A stretch of DNA of 64,000 nucleotides from Paludisphaera borealis (GTDB taxonomy: Bacteria; Planctomycetota; Planctomycetia; Isosphaerales; Isosphaeraceae), in assembly GCF_001956985.1 (NCBI RefSeq), contig NZ_CP019082.1:4216001-4280000 (forward strand). Reading direction: 5' to 3'. Every line of letters starts with the position of its first letter. Positions within the stretch are counted from its first letter, which is position 1. The position numbers were made by a program, and so were the translations under genes. Below the pieces are notes generated by a model. The model searched no databases. It was not told the DNA's origin and saw only the letters and a program-made list of their open reading frames with translations. This document shows, in pieces, positions 47,239 to 56,495 of the stretch.

Positions 47239-48714
47239 TCACTTCGAAGGCGTGGGGGCGGACCGTCGGACGTCCTGCAGCCTCTTGCCGGCGTCCGGCC
47301 CTTGAGGCGGCTCCTTCACGAACACGTAGGGGGTCGCCGAGAGCCCCGCGAAGAGAGGGTTCTGGTCGGGGTCGTAATCTTCCAGCTCGATGCGGACCGG
47401 CAGCCGCTGGACGACCTTGACGAAGTTCCCCGTAGCGTTCTGCGCGGGCAGGACGGCCAGGGTCTGGCCGGTCCCCATTGTGAAGCCGGTCACTCGGCCC
47501 CGGAACAACCGCTCCGACCCGTACATGTCGACCTCCACCTCGGCCCGCTGGCCGATCCTCAGGTCGGCGAGCTGAGTCTCCTTGAAGTTGGCGTCGATCC
47601 AGATCTCGGTGAGCGATCGGACGGCGAGGACCGCCTGACCGGCCTGTACGTTGTTGCCGGGATTGACGTTCCTGCGGGTGACCACGCCGTCGATCTCGGC
47701 GCGGACCTCGCAGTAGCGGAGGTTCAGCTCCGCCTCGGCGGCGTCGCGCTGGGCCTGGGCCAGCTTGGCGTGGGCCTGTCGGACGGGCGGGGAGTCCGGG
47801 ACGATCTTCGCCAGCAGGCGATCGATGTTCCCCTCCTTGTCGCGGCCGATGAACTCCTCGATCGCCCCTTTCGGCGTCTGGGTCGAGGAGACCAGGGGAA
47901 GGCCGACCTGCGCGACGCTCTGCACCAACTGGGCGAGCGCCTCGCGGACGCCCGAGAAGGTCTGGTTGAGGTCGGCGGGGACGCTCGCCAGGTCCCCGTT
48001 TTCGGGGAGGGGAGGGAGGCCGAGCGAGACCCGGGTCTCCGAGACTTCCTCTCTGGCCTGGTTGGCCAGGGCGTCGGCGACCCGCTCGGCCTCGCGGCGC
48101 TGGTCGAACTCCTCGCGGGAGATCGCCGTGCGGTTCAAGAGCCCCTGGGCGCGGCTGAGGTCGGCCTTCGCGCGGTCGTGGGTCGCCTCCTTGCTCCGGA
48201 GGGCCGCGACCCGGGCTCGGAGCAGCGCCACGTCGTTGTCGACGTGCTCCATCGCCGTCTGGAGCTTCCAACGCTGCCCGCGGAGCACGCCCAACGTGGC
48301 CCGCACCTGCGCCTCGGCGGCCCTCACGTCGGCCTCGGCGTTGGCCACCGCCGCCTTCTTGATGTCGAGCAGCACCTGGTACGGCTCGCGGTCGAGTTCC
48401 ACGAGCAGGTCCCCCTTCGAGACCCGCATGTTGTCGTCCACCAGCACCCGCGCGACCTGGCCCGGAACGCGAGGCGCGACGAAAGTAACGTGGCCGTTGA
48501 CGTAGGCATCGTCGGTGGACGCCGTGTTCAGCATCCTCCAAACGATCGGCGTCAGCCACCATCCGACCGCGACCAGCGCCGCGAGCCCCGCGACGCCCTG
48601 CGCGATCCGTCGCCGCGACGGTTTGTGAATCGGCGGGAGCGGCGCCTCCGTGGGCGGCGAGACCGCCGCCGTCTCGGTCGCGGTCTCGGAAGACGCTCCT
48701 TCAACGGGACTCAT
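47239..48714 (-). CDS. emrA: HlyD/EmrA family periplasmic adaptor
   Basis: 491 residues from the ATG at 48714, with GGGAGG before it. One membrane helix (about 36-55), then a biotin-lipoyl-like part (VAPRVPGQVARVLVDDNMRV and SKGDLLVELDREPYQ), a long coiled-coil hairpin (about 110-330) and the second lipoyl half (CEVRAEIDGVVTRRNVNPGN), ending in a beta-barrel. The hairpin carries an insertion (SSTQTPKGAIEEFIG and after), longer than in E. coli EmrA (390). It bridges the inner-membrane pump EmrB to the outer membrane. It sits first in the operon, 14 bp ahead of emrB. Confidence 0.9.
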   Translation of the reverse strand: MSPVEGASSETATETAAVSPPTEAPLPPIHKPSRRRIAQGVAGLAALVAVGWWLTPIVWRMLNTASTDDAYVNGHVTFVAPRVPGQVARVLVDDNMRVSKGDLLVELDREPYQVLLDIKKAAVANAEADVRAAEAQVRATLGVLRGQRWKLQTAMEHVDNDVALLRARVAALRSKEATHDRAKADLSRAQGLLNRTAISREEFDQRREAERVADALANQAREEVSETRVSLGLPPLPENGDLASVPADLNQTFSGVREALAQLVQSVAQVGLPLVSSTQTPKGAIEEFIGRDKEGNIDRLLAKIVPDSPPVRQAHAKLAQAQRDAAEAELNLRYCEVRAEIDGVVTRRNVNPGNNVQAGQAVLAVRSLTEIWIDANFKETQLADLRIGQRAEVEVDMYGSERLFRGRVTGFTMGTGQTLAVLPAQNATGNFVKVVQRLPVRIELEDYDPDQNPLFAGLSATPYVFVKEPPQGPDAGKRLQDVRRSAPTPSK

Positions 48715-49017
48715 AATCGTCCTCCCCCGCCGGAATGGCTCACCCATTCGACGCTCCGCCACCGATCGCCTTCCAGGGCGCATCGCCGGCCGCTTTTCAA
48801 ATATTGATGCGGGGAGGTCCTAGGCCGACGCGATGTCGTCCCAAGGCGCATCCTTAAAACTCTCTCAAAGTCCGACGCTCCGCACCATCCGAAACCGAGC
48901 TTGGCTGCGAAATCTTGTCGCGTTACGCCTCGGCTCGGGTGGGCGAAGCTGTCGCCGATGGAGCGGGCGCTCAAGACGGCGGCCAACTTCCGCGACATGC
49001 GAGGGATGGACGGCTCG
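48715..49017. other. 303-bp region upstream of emrA
   Basis: This is the promoter side of emrA, divergent from the frameshifted GyrI-like gene. It includes in-frame extensions of that gene with ATG at 48958. Nothing else is seen. Confidence 0.35.
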
Positions 49018-49525
49018 ATGGAGTACGACGTCCGACTCGAACAACTTGGCAGTCGCGCGCTGGCCGTTGTGCGCCGTCAGGCGAGCACTCGCGAACTGCC
49101 CCGGATCGTTCCAGACGCCTGCGGCACAGTCTGGAACGTCGTCCGCCCCCAACAGGTCACAGGGGCAGGGCGGCATGTCGCGGTTTACTGGGACGATCAG
49201 ATCAACCTTGAAGTCGGTGTGGAACTCGCCGCTCCATTCGCCGGGCATGGCGAAGTCGTCGGCTCGGCCACCCCAGCCGGTCCCGTGGCCACAACGACCC
49301 ATTACGGGCCGTACGGCCAGCTCCACCGGGCGCACGAGGCGATTCGCCGATGGTGCGGGAGCAAGGGGTACGCGTTGGCAGGTCCCAACTGGGAGATCTA
49401 CTGGTCACTGGAACGACGAATGGAACTGCGATCCTACCAAGATCCGCACCGACGTCTTCCACCCGCTTGTTGCGGACGGGAGTTCAGCCGCCGGACCCGG
49501 CGCGGCGGCAGACGGCGGGGCTTGA
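49018..49525 (+). pseudogene. GyrI-like small-molecule-binding protein, frameshifted
   Basis: From MEYDVRLEQLGSRALAVVRR through AGPNWEIY the frame is a full GyrI-like (SHS2, AraC effector-binding) domain. The normal end GHWNDEWNCDPTKIRTDVFH is in the next frame. Removing one T at about 49402 (TAC-T-GGT) joins them, giving 168 residues, the usual size. As it stands the reading frame runs on into unrelated Arg-rich sequence. The 5' end is uncertain (49018 or an upstream ATG). Such proteins bind drugs or regulate; placed head to head with the efflux operon this could have been its regulator. Sequencing error possible. Confidence 0.7.
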
Positions 49526-49582
49526 TTCGTTTATGGGACTTGAAGCTCTCCGGCGCCCCGCCGGCTTGCACGGCCGATGGAT

Positions 49583-50221
49583 TCACCGCGCGCCGCGGCC
49601 CGAACGCATACGACGATACCATCCGCAACCGCCAGCCGAGATCAGGCCGCCGAGCGAAGCCATGACCAGGGCGCTAGGCTCGGGGATGGTCGCCGACACG
49701 ACCGTGACCACGGCGTCGGCCGCGCTAGTGGGATCCAGGACGTCGCCTTGCGCCGTGATAAAGCTTGACCCAGGCTCCAGCGTGGCCACGCTGACGTCCG
49801 TGCCGCCGAGCGACTGGCCCGTAAAAACAAAGGTTCCCAGAAGCAAGGGACTGGACAGGTCGCTGATCCCCAGCAGGGAGACCAATCCGAGGTCGACCAA
49901 CGTGTTCGAGCCGTTCGTGGAGATGTTCACGGAACTGGCGTCCCACACGGGGGCGGGGGTGACGTCGGTCGCCACGCCGACCGTCGCCGCGCCTGTGGTT
50001 GCGAACGTCAGCTCGATGCCCGCGGACAGCAGTTCATTGCCCGCACCGACTTGAGGCCCGTCCGGCGTCTGAGAGAGGAAGACCTGGACCGCCGTCGTAT
50101 TGCCGACGCCATCGATGGTGTAATAACTCTTGTCGAGCGAGAGAATCAGAGCCGCCGAGGCGGATTGTGCAAGAACCAGGGGCAGTGTAACGATAAGAAA
50201 GGCGATTTGAATTCGGTTCAT
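49583..50221 (-). CDS. PEP-CTERM protein with cohesin-like domain
   Basis: 212 residues; the signal peptide ends near residue 24 (SASAAL). The beta-sandwich has the layout of a cohesin-like or DUF-type extracellular domain: ALILSLDKSYYTIDGVGNTT, ELLSAGIELTFATTG, and PLLLGTFVFTGQSLGGTDVS. IPEPSALVMASLGGLIS then a basic WYRRMRSGRG tail is the PEP-CTERM anchor. Cohesin-like domains bind dockerins, and the next gene on this strand, 128 bp upstream, ends in a dockerin-like segment, which suggests a partner. That is inference. Confidence 0.8.
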   Translation of the reverse strand: MNRIQIAFLIVTLPLVLAQSASAALILSLDKSYYTIDGVGNTTAVQVFLSQTPDGPQVGAGNELLSAGIELTFATTGAATVGVATDVTPAPVWDASSVNISTNGSNTLVDLGLVSLLGISDLSSPLLLGTFVFTGQSLGGTDVSVATLEPGSSFITAQGDVLDPTSAADAVVTVVSATIPEPSALVMASLGGLISAGGCGWYRRMRSGRGAR

Positions 50222-50349
50222 CTTGGGTGCTCACTAACAGACGAGTGGTTGGGGATTGCCAGGGGGGACGGACGTTCGTCGATGCGATCGGCCTGGCGGC
50301 CGTCTCGAAGCGAATCGAGACGGCCGCTCAGTCAAGCGACGGCCCTCGG

Positions 50350-53301
50350 TCAGGTCAGCTTCCGCTTGGTGAAGTTCACCGTGAACATATTGAGGTCCAG
50401 AGCCGAGAACGTGCCGTCGCCGTCGTAGTCGAAGTACGAGTTCGCGGCTGTTACCGTGTGGCTGTTGTACGCGGCTCGGAACGCCAGATAGTCGGTGGCG
50501 TCGACGACGCCGTCGCCGTTGGAATCACCGAAGAACCGGAAGAACGAGATGGTCCCCGCGCTGCCGGCGACGCCGTTGTTCGCCGCATCGACCGGATTGC
50601 CGAGATTGTCGAGGATCTGACTGCCGGCGACGGTCAGAACGTAACGGCCGTCGGGGAGCGAGGAGCCGTTGAGGTTGGCGCCGCCGAAGGTCAGCACGAC
50701 CGTCGTCACCCCGCCGGAGTAAACCGGAGCGCCGACGACCACCGGGAAGGTCTGGCCGTCCTCCGTGCGTTTGAGGCCGAACGCCGACGTCGGAAGCGTC
50801 GTGACCTGGCCCTGGAACTTGAGGGTCAGCGAACGCACCGCCGATCGCTGGGCCGTGCCGATGTCGATCGCGTCTTGAGTCAGGACCGAGTGGGCGGAGA
50901 CCACCACGTTGTCGAGGGCGAGCCCGAGATCCGGCGCGAAGCCCGTGTCCGCGTTGTAATCCTGGAACTTGATCTGCGTGTCGGCGCCGAGCGTGACGCC
51001 GTACGAGGCGGCGATCGCGCTCAGGTTGAACGAGAGCGTGGAATACGGAGTCGAGGAGGAGCTTCCCAGGTTCGTGATCCGATACCAGTGCGTGCCGTCG
51101 ACGCTGAAAGCCACCCCCGAGGAGTTGTTGTGACCCGTGAACGTCGAGGGCATCGCCGTGGGCGGCGAGCCGAAGTTGTTCACGTACTTCTGGTCGAACG
51201 TCAGGTTCGCGCCGGTCCGCCCCGCCAGATTGACGTGCATGACCGCCTCGTCAAGGTGGGGGAAGACGTAGCCGTCAAGGTTTCCACTCAGGACGAGCTG
51301 GTACGCGCCGCTGGCGGGCCCGCCGTCGGAGGTGACCTGGACCCGGCCCGCGGAGCCGGTGTAGACCTGCCACTGGGTGCCCAGCGCGCCGCTCTCGAAA
51401 TTGTCGGTCGTGCTGGCGTATACGGGGACCGGGCCCCCGAAGATGGCCTTGTAGACGTCGATCAGGCCCGAGCCGACCTGGTTGGGGTTGCCGGCGCCGA
51501 TGTTCGGGTCGGCGGTCGACTTGAGAAGGCTGTAGACCTGTGCGGGCGTGTAGCTGGGTTTGGCCTGAAGGATCAACGCCGCGGCGCCCGCAGCGTGGGG
51601 CGCCGCCGCCGACGTGCCGAAGAAGTTGGGGTAGCCATTGATGAAGCTGCCGCCGAAGAACGTGGTGCTGACGCCGTCCGGCGCCGAGAAGTCGGGCTTG
51701 GCGACCGTCTCGGGCGTGGTGAGACGATTGCCGGCGGCGTCGAAAAGGAACGTGACGGGACCGAACGAGGTGAAGCTTTCGGGGGTGCGCTGGTCGTAGA
51801 ACGGCACCGCGCCGACCCCCATGGCGCTGGCGACGGCCGCGTGGGAGTTGACAGTGGCGCTGTTCGTGGCGAACGTCCCGAAGTTCACGTCTCCATAGGA
51901 ATTGGCGCCGTAGTTGACGAATTTCAGCTCCCCGGGCGTCGCCCCGGCGTACAGGTTGATCATGAGATCGTACTGCTGCGTGGAGCCGGTGGTGTTCTGA
52001 TAACCGAAGATCTCCAGGGGCGTCTGGTTGAGGAGGTTGTTGCTGTTGCTGCCAGCCACGATGGTGGTGCTGTTGTGCTGGACCAGGTAGATGTCCAGGT
52101 CGGAGGTGACGCCGTTCGTGGTGTAGAACGGCTGGTCCCACTGGAAGCCCAGCGTCAGCGCCTGGCCGGCCGCAAGCGTAAGCGTCATCCGGTCGTTCGT
52201 CCCGGCGCCCGGGTTGAAATCGAACCACGATCCGCCGAAGCTCGCGTCCGTGGTGAAATGGAGCGGGCTGGAGCCATAGGATTGCGGGCTCGCCGTATCG
52301 TACCCCTGAGTGTCGAGATTGCCGGCCGAGGAGAAGTAGGAGACCCCCTTGTTGGCCACCACGTCGTTCACGGCCTGCGCGATGATGCTGGGCTGGAAGA
52401 ACGGCTCGTCGAAATAGAAGACGTCGTCCGTGATGACTTTGGCCCCGGCGTTCGCCAGGTTTCGGATGTTGGCCGCGAAATTACCCTCGCCGCCGTTGGC
52501 CGTCGCAAAGGCCAGACTGGCCCCCGGTGCGACGTCGTGGACGATCTGGAGCATGGCCCGGCCTTCGTCCTCGCCGGACGAATCTTGCAACACCTGCACC
52601 CCCGACGCGGGCAGGTCTCCGGAGGCGACGTCCGCGGCCGCGCCCCCCAGGGAGTTGTAACTGTCGCTGAGCACGCCCACCTTGACGCCGGCGCCGGTGT
52701 AGCCGGGAGTGGACGCCTGCACGCGGTCGGCCTCCATCACGTTCACGCCTTCGCTCGTCACCAAACCCGCGCTCGTCATCGGCTTGGGGATGCCGATGAT
52801 CCCCATCACGCCCTTGCTCCCCAGGTTCGAGATCGTCGGCAGCTTCGACCACGGAATGTAGGCCTCAAGCCTATTATAGAGCGGCAGCACCGAGATCACG
52901 TTGACGCCCAACGACGTCAGGATCGGCGCCAGAGTGGTTGCGGTCGCGGTGGTGATCGCTACTCCCACCCGCCCCTGCGCGTCCGTCATGAGGGGCATGA
53001 CGTTCGTCGAGGCGGTGTTCTGAGCCTTCGCGTTCGTCGACGTCCCCACCGCCTGGGCGTACCCCTGGAGGAGGTCCGTCGAAACGCGATTCGCGTCCCC
53101 CCCCGGCAGCGAGAGCGTCTGGAGCTTGGTGACCGCCGCCGACGACGTGACGGCGGTCACCGAAACCGAGAGAACCAGACGCTGCTCGAGTCCGTCGACC
53201 CGAAGCGTGACAGCACGCCTTCGACGCTGACGCGCACGGCTTGACGCGATCATCTTGCTCGACCTTGCAGTTTGCAGATCCGTTCGACTTCTCAGGAACA
53301 T
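50350..53301 (-). CDS. secreted S53/S8-like serine peptidase with C-terminal dockerin-like repeat
   Basis: 983 residues from the ATG at 53301, with GGAGGAG before it. The N-terminus carries VDGLEQRLVLS, like the LEPR-LLS motif of large exported planctomycete proteins. The peptidase domain is at about 200-625: Asp213 in VGVLSDSYN, EDEGRAMLQIVHDVAPG at 244-260 with Glu where subtilisin has His, and GTSAAAPHAAGAAALI with the nucleophile Ser. This is the Ser-Glu-Asp layout of S53-like enzymes. Beta domains follow. The end (GDSNGDGVVDATDYLAFRAA, then FDYDGDGTFSALDLN) is two dockerin-type calcium loops. It may attach to a cohesin-like protein such as the downstream neighbour. Confidence 0.88.
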   Translation of the reverse strand: MFLRSRTDLQTARSSKMIASSRARQRRRRAVTLRVDGLEQRLVLSVSVTAVTSSAAVTKLQTLSLPGGDANRVSTDLLQGYAQAVGTSTNAKAQNTASTNVMPLMTDAQGRVGVAITTATATTLAPILTSLGVNVISVLPLYNRLEAYIPWSKLPTISNLGSKGVMGIIGIPKPMTSAGLVTSEGVNVMEADRVQASTPGYTGAGVKVGVLSDSYNSLGGAAADVASGDLPASGVQVLQDSSGEDEGRAMLQIVHDVAPGASLAFATANGGEGNFAANIRNLANAGAKVITDDVFYFDEPFFQPSIIAQAVNDVVANKGVSYFSSAGNLDTQGYDTASPQSYGSSPLHFTTDASFGGSWFDFNPGAGTNDRMTLTLAAGQALTLGFQWDQPFYTTNGVTSDLDIYLVQHNSTTIVAGSNSNNLLNQTPLEIFGYQNTTGSTQQYDLMINLYAGATPGELKFVNYGANSYGDVNFGTFATNSATVNSHAAVASAMGVGAVPFYDQRTPESFTSFGPVTFLFDAAGNRLTTPETVAKPDFSAPDGVSTTFFGGSFINGYPNFFGTSAAAPHAAGAAALILQAKPSYTPAQVYSLLKSTADPNIGAGNPNQVGSGLIDVYKAIFGGPVPVYASTTDNFESGALGTQWQVYTGSAGRVQVTSDGGPASGAYQLVLSGNLDGYVFPHLDEAVMHVNLAGRTGANLTFDQKYVNNFGSPPTAMPSTFTGHNNSSGVAFSVDGTHWYRITNLGSSSSTPYSTLSFNLSAIAASYGVTLGADTQIKFQDYNADTGFAPDLGLALDNVVVSAHSVLTQDAIDIGTAQRSAVRSLTLKFQGQVTTLPTSAFGLKRTEDGQTFPVVVGAPVYSGGVTTVVLTFGGANLNGSSLPDGRYVLTVAGSQILDNLGNPVDAANNGVAGSAGTISFFRFFGDSNGDGVVDATDYLAFRAAYNSHTVTAANSYFDYDGDGTFSALDLNMFTVNFTKRKLT

Positions 53302-53920
53302 CGAGACTCCTCCCTCTCCGGAGAGCACTGCGCGCCGCGCCCGAATCCTCCGGACGCATCGCAGCAACGAATTCGTTCTCGTCGAACGGCTCGATCCATC
53401 GAAACCGCCGATAGTTCATGTCAGGTTGTGGACGCGCTGCTGCGGTTGGGCGATCCCGGTTCGTAGGCCTAGGTTCTCGACTTCGAGACCAGAGAATCGG
53501 CTTCGAGCGACTTCGATATTGGCCCACTCGTTCTGTGAAGTTCGCATAGTTTTAGATCGCAAAGATCTTAAATTCAACAGGGTGCTTGGTTTTTTTTTAG
53601 AATTCAAATCCGATGTTTCGCGAAAGCCTCGGTTCCTGTTAGACTCGGCTGTATTTGTGGAGCGGGCTGCCGCGCGACGCCGGGGCAAGGGTTGCTTAAG
53701 TTCTCTCTCTTGAAGGGTTTGCGGATCAATACGCGAGTGGGCGGTCGTCTCGTTTCCGTCGCCGCAGGCGGGGGCGGGCCAGGGTCGCTCGGCATTGCGC
53801 TGGTCTTCGAGAATCTTCCCGCCCGACCCTACCGGCGGAATACGAGGTGCCCGCCGGCCGGGCGCGTTCATCGGCTCAAGCCGATTTCCGACCCGAATCG
53901 CGATTTATCGGAGCCGAAGG
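53302..53920. other. 619-bp region between divergent secreted-protein genes
   Basis: It holds both promoters. The stretch near 53535-53610 is AT-rich (TTTAGATCGCAAAGATC, then TTTTTTTTTAG). I found no repeat or gene. Confidence 0.4.
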
Positions 53921-55162
53921 ATGATGCTCGACCGCAGGCGATTTCTCGGCCACTGTCTCGGTTCGGCGGCGGTCGCAGGCAGCTCGCGAATCGCCGACGC
54001 CGGCGCGAACGTCCCGGACCGCCTGACGCTTCCGTTTCATCTGAAGGAAACCGCGGGCCTGCGGCGGTTCGGCTACCCGGTCCACGCCGTGCTCCCCAAC
54101 CACACCCGAGAGCAGGGGACCCACTATCGCCTGCTCCACCAGGGGAAGGTGGTCCCCGCGCAGTTTCGCTTGCTCGAACCGGATCAGCGGGAAGTGATCC
54201 TCGCCTTCAACGCGAGCCCCGGGCCGCTCGAAACCACCGACTACACGGTGGAATTCGGCCCGTCGGCGACGCCCGGCGCTGAACCCAGGGGGGGACTCAG
54301 CTCACAACACGACGCGGGATTGTTTCAGATCCGGAACGACCCCTACCTGACCTCTTCCATCCCCGAGGATCTGTCGGGCCTGATCTCGTCGATCCGGACC
54401 AAGGACCTGGAATACTTCACCCCTCACTCGCGGGGGCTGTTTCTGACCGATCGCGAAAGCCGCAAACGAACGACGCTGAAACTCCCCCGGCAGGGCGGCG
54501 ACGGCTCCGCCGTCTGGCGGTGGCAAGGACCGATTTCCGTGGGTCTGCGATTCACCGGAACGGTCGCCATGCCGGGGGGCAAACCGCTCCGGACCATCGT
54601 CGACCTCTCCTTCGTCAATTCGAAAAGCTGGATCGAGACGACCTGGACGATCGACGACCCAGACGACCGCGTCGGATCAATGGGCTTCGACCTGAGCCTC
54701 TTGATTCAAGGGGAACCCGCACTCGTCGATTGTGGCGCGGGCTCGACGGTCTATAGCCATCTCCGGAGCGGAGAAGTCCTCTCCTTCGAGAGCCGTCCCG
54801 CTCCAAAGCTCGGAGAGTCCGGCCCTCGGTGGCTCATGGAGCAGGGGGGAGCGTCGGGGCTCAAGCCATTCGCCGTGGCGACGCCCACCGACCGGGCGGC
54901 CGAAGGCTGGGTCCATGTCATGGATTCAACCCGATGTTCGGCGATCGCCGTGGCCGACTTCGCCCGGAGCGGCCCGGACCGCTTCACGATCGAAGCCGGC
55001 GGACGGGTCGAGCTCGAGCGACGCTTCACCCTCCCGGCGACTCCCGATCGTCCGAAGATCCTGAAATTCTGGATCCACGTCGTCCCGACGCCGGTCCAGG
55101 TCGGCGCCGTCACCTCGCCGCAAGCGATGCTCGCCCCGCTGGTCGTCGACTGGGCCGGTTGA
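53921..55162 (+). CDS. secreted protein of unknown function (Tat-like signal)
   Basis: 413 residues from the ATG at 53921 (or 53924), with GAAGG upstream. LDRRRFLGHCLGSAAVAGSS is a twin-arginine-like signal (RRRFLG). The mature region is largely beta (RRFGYPVHAVLPN, VVPAQFRLLEPDQREVILAF, TTDYTVEFGP) and continues in beta strands to the end. No motif points to an activity. Planctomycete exported proteins of this size often have sugar-related roles, but I cannot name a family. A copy of a repeat family that also lies at the far edge of the following GC-poor island begins 10 bp after its stop. Confidence 0.6.
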   Translation: MMLDRRRFLGHCLGSAAVAGSSRIADAGANVPDRLTLPFHLKETAGLRRFGYPVHAVLPNHTREQGTHYRLLHQGKVVPAQFRLLEPDQREVILAFNASPGPLETTDYTVEFGPSATPGAEPRGGLSSQHDAGLFQIRNDPYLTSSIPEDLSGLISSIRTKDLEYFTPHSRGLFLTDRESRKRTTLKLPRQGGDGSAVWRWQGPISVGLRFTGTVAMPGGKPLRTIVDLSFVNSKSWIETTWTIDDPDDRVGSMGFDLSLLIQGEPALVDCGAGSTVYSHLRSGEVLSFESRPAPKLGESGPRWLMEQGGASGLKPFAVATPTDRAAEGWVHVMDSTRCSAIAVADFARSGPDRFTIEAGGRVELERRFTLPATPDRPKILKFWIHVVPTPVQVGAVTSPQAMLAPLVVDWAG

Positions 55163-55171
55163 CCGATCGCC

Positions 55172-55214
55172 GAGGCTTGCACCACGGGGTCGGATGAGCC
55201 GAACCCGTGCCACT
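55172..55214. repeat. CACGGGTTCG-family repeat at the left edge of the GC-poor island
   Basis: GCCGAGGCTTGCACCACGGG followed by GTCGGATGAGCCGAACCCGT and GCC. It matches the second half of the element at 57085-57150, which also has CCGAGGCTTGCA and CACGGGG, and the inner part of 1596-1680. It lies directly before the GC-poor genes. Confidence 0.7.
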
Positions 55215-55404
55215 CGCCGTCGGGCCAAGTGGACCGACGAGATCCACTGTGCCATCTGATTTCTGGACTAGTTTTCTTTTTCAAAGCCGCTATTCTAAGC
55301 GGTTCGTTTGGTCCGCATGATTCAGGTGATATGCTTGAATGAGTTGCCAATGATCTCGAAATAAATCGCATAACAAATTACTGACAGGTTCTGAAGGGGG
55401 CGTA

Positions 55405-56394
55405 ATGGAGATTCGTGAGGAGATCCAGCGGAATAGGATCGCAGACGAGGTGGCGGCGCTCACTGCCGTCGTCCGGCCAATCCTTGAAGGAACTCTGTAT
55501 GCCTTGAGAAAGGAAGTGGTGGAAGAAGCAGGTGGTTATAGCGAAGTGAAACTGATGATGCTGCCTCGTCTCTACCGCCAAGGTGATGGAGATTGTGGCA
55601 TCTGCTTTGAATGGGCTGTTCATGCTGGAATTACAAATAACGACAATCAGATTTTGGAACGAATAGATGACTCATTAAAGCTATGTAAGGTTCCTGGGTC
55701 AAAAAGGGCGTCCATTTTGTTTGGGGCCGAGAAGACTGGTGCGGTGCAGTTAATCGATACAGCAGATCAAAAGCTCACAGATGACTCAAGATTGCTTGTA
55801 GGAACGCGGGGGCAGCCAATCAAATTAAAACAACATATTAATTCGGTCGCCGCTGCGTTTCGGCGACCGAATGCCAGATTAGCACTTCCACACAGCATCA
55901 GTGGATTGTGGAAGGCCGACTTATTCATGGGATGCACAGATTCTGATAGGTGGGTCGGTACGACTGTGAAAATCAACGAAAAAGATCTTGAGGCCGCGAA
56001 AGGCCTTCGTGTGGGTATAGTTCCGTCTAGGCAGGGAGCAAGCGATGCAGTTCGGAAGGATGATAGGCGAAATCTAGTAATTTGTCCTCTCCCGCACGAC
56101 GCTTCGTTTATGGAGATATTTTATCGGGGCTGGGGGATTGTTCAGCAGTTTATCTCTGCGGATGCTTTTTTACCCAAAGAGGTTGCATTGCCGTCGCCGG
56201 CAGACCGTCAGGTCGCAAAATACTTAGTCGACCGAAGAAAATTCTCTGTCGTCGATGTCATTGAAGCCCTTGGTCCGATCAGCCAGCCGGAACTGTTGGA
56301 GCCTCGACAATTGAGTGCGGAGGTGATTTTGAAACGCGCTGTAAAATCCAAGATTGGTGCGATTGTTGTGCCAGTCGGGGCCACCAATTCATAG
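55405..56394 (+). CDS. unknown protein of the GC-poor island
   Basis: 329 residues from the ATG at 55405, with AAGGGGG upstream. No named family is assigned. The central part is the most distinctive: a SISGLWKADLFMGCTDSDRW then VGTTVKINEKDLEAAK stretch has the order Asp, spacer, x-x-Lys of restriction-like nucleases (with T where D/E is usual), and ICPLPHDASFMEIFYRGWGI follows. An N-terminal helical part (ADEVAALTAVVRPILEGTLY) precedes an ILFGAEKTGAVQLIDTA segment. Two 60-base lines I counted have 33% and 43% G+C, against 70% in a reference line of a core gene. The gene looks acquired. Its partner downstream has a HEPN-type motif, which would suit a defence role; that is inference. Confidence 0.6.
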   Translation: MEIREEIQRNRIADEVAALTAVVRPILEGTLYALRKEVVEEAGGYSEVKLMMLPRLYRQGDGDCGICFEWAVHAGITNNDNQILERIDDSLKLCKVPGSKRASILFGAEKTGAVQLIDTADQKLTDDSRLLVGTRGQPIKLKQHINSVAAAFRRPNARLALPHSISGLWKADLFMGCTDSDRWVGTTVKINEKDLEAAKGLRVGIVPSRQGASDAVRKDDRRNLVICPLPHDASFMEIFYRGWGIVQQFISADAFLPKEVALPSPADRQVAKYLVDRRKFSVVDVIEALGPISQPELLEPRQLSAEVILKRAVKSKIGAIVVPVGATNS

Positions 56395-56495
56395 AGTCCA
56401 CTAGGTGCCACGAGGCCACTCGAATCGGTGGCACCCGCCTTGGCCCATCACCTCGACGAAATGCTGCGATTACTTCGCCGAGCTGGAGACTTCTT

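Noticed and set aside
50227-53244. Plus-strand open frame of about 1000 codons opposite the peptidase gene
   Set aside because: Antisense to a clear peptidase with dockerin; the translation has no recognisable domain.
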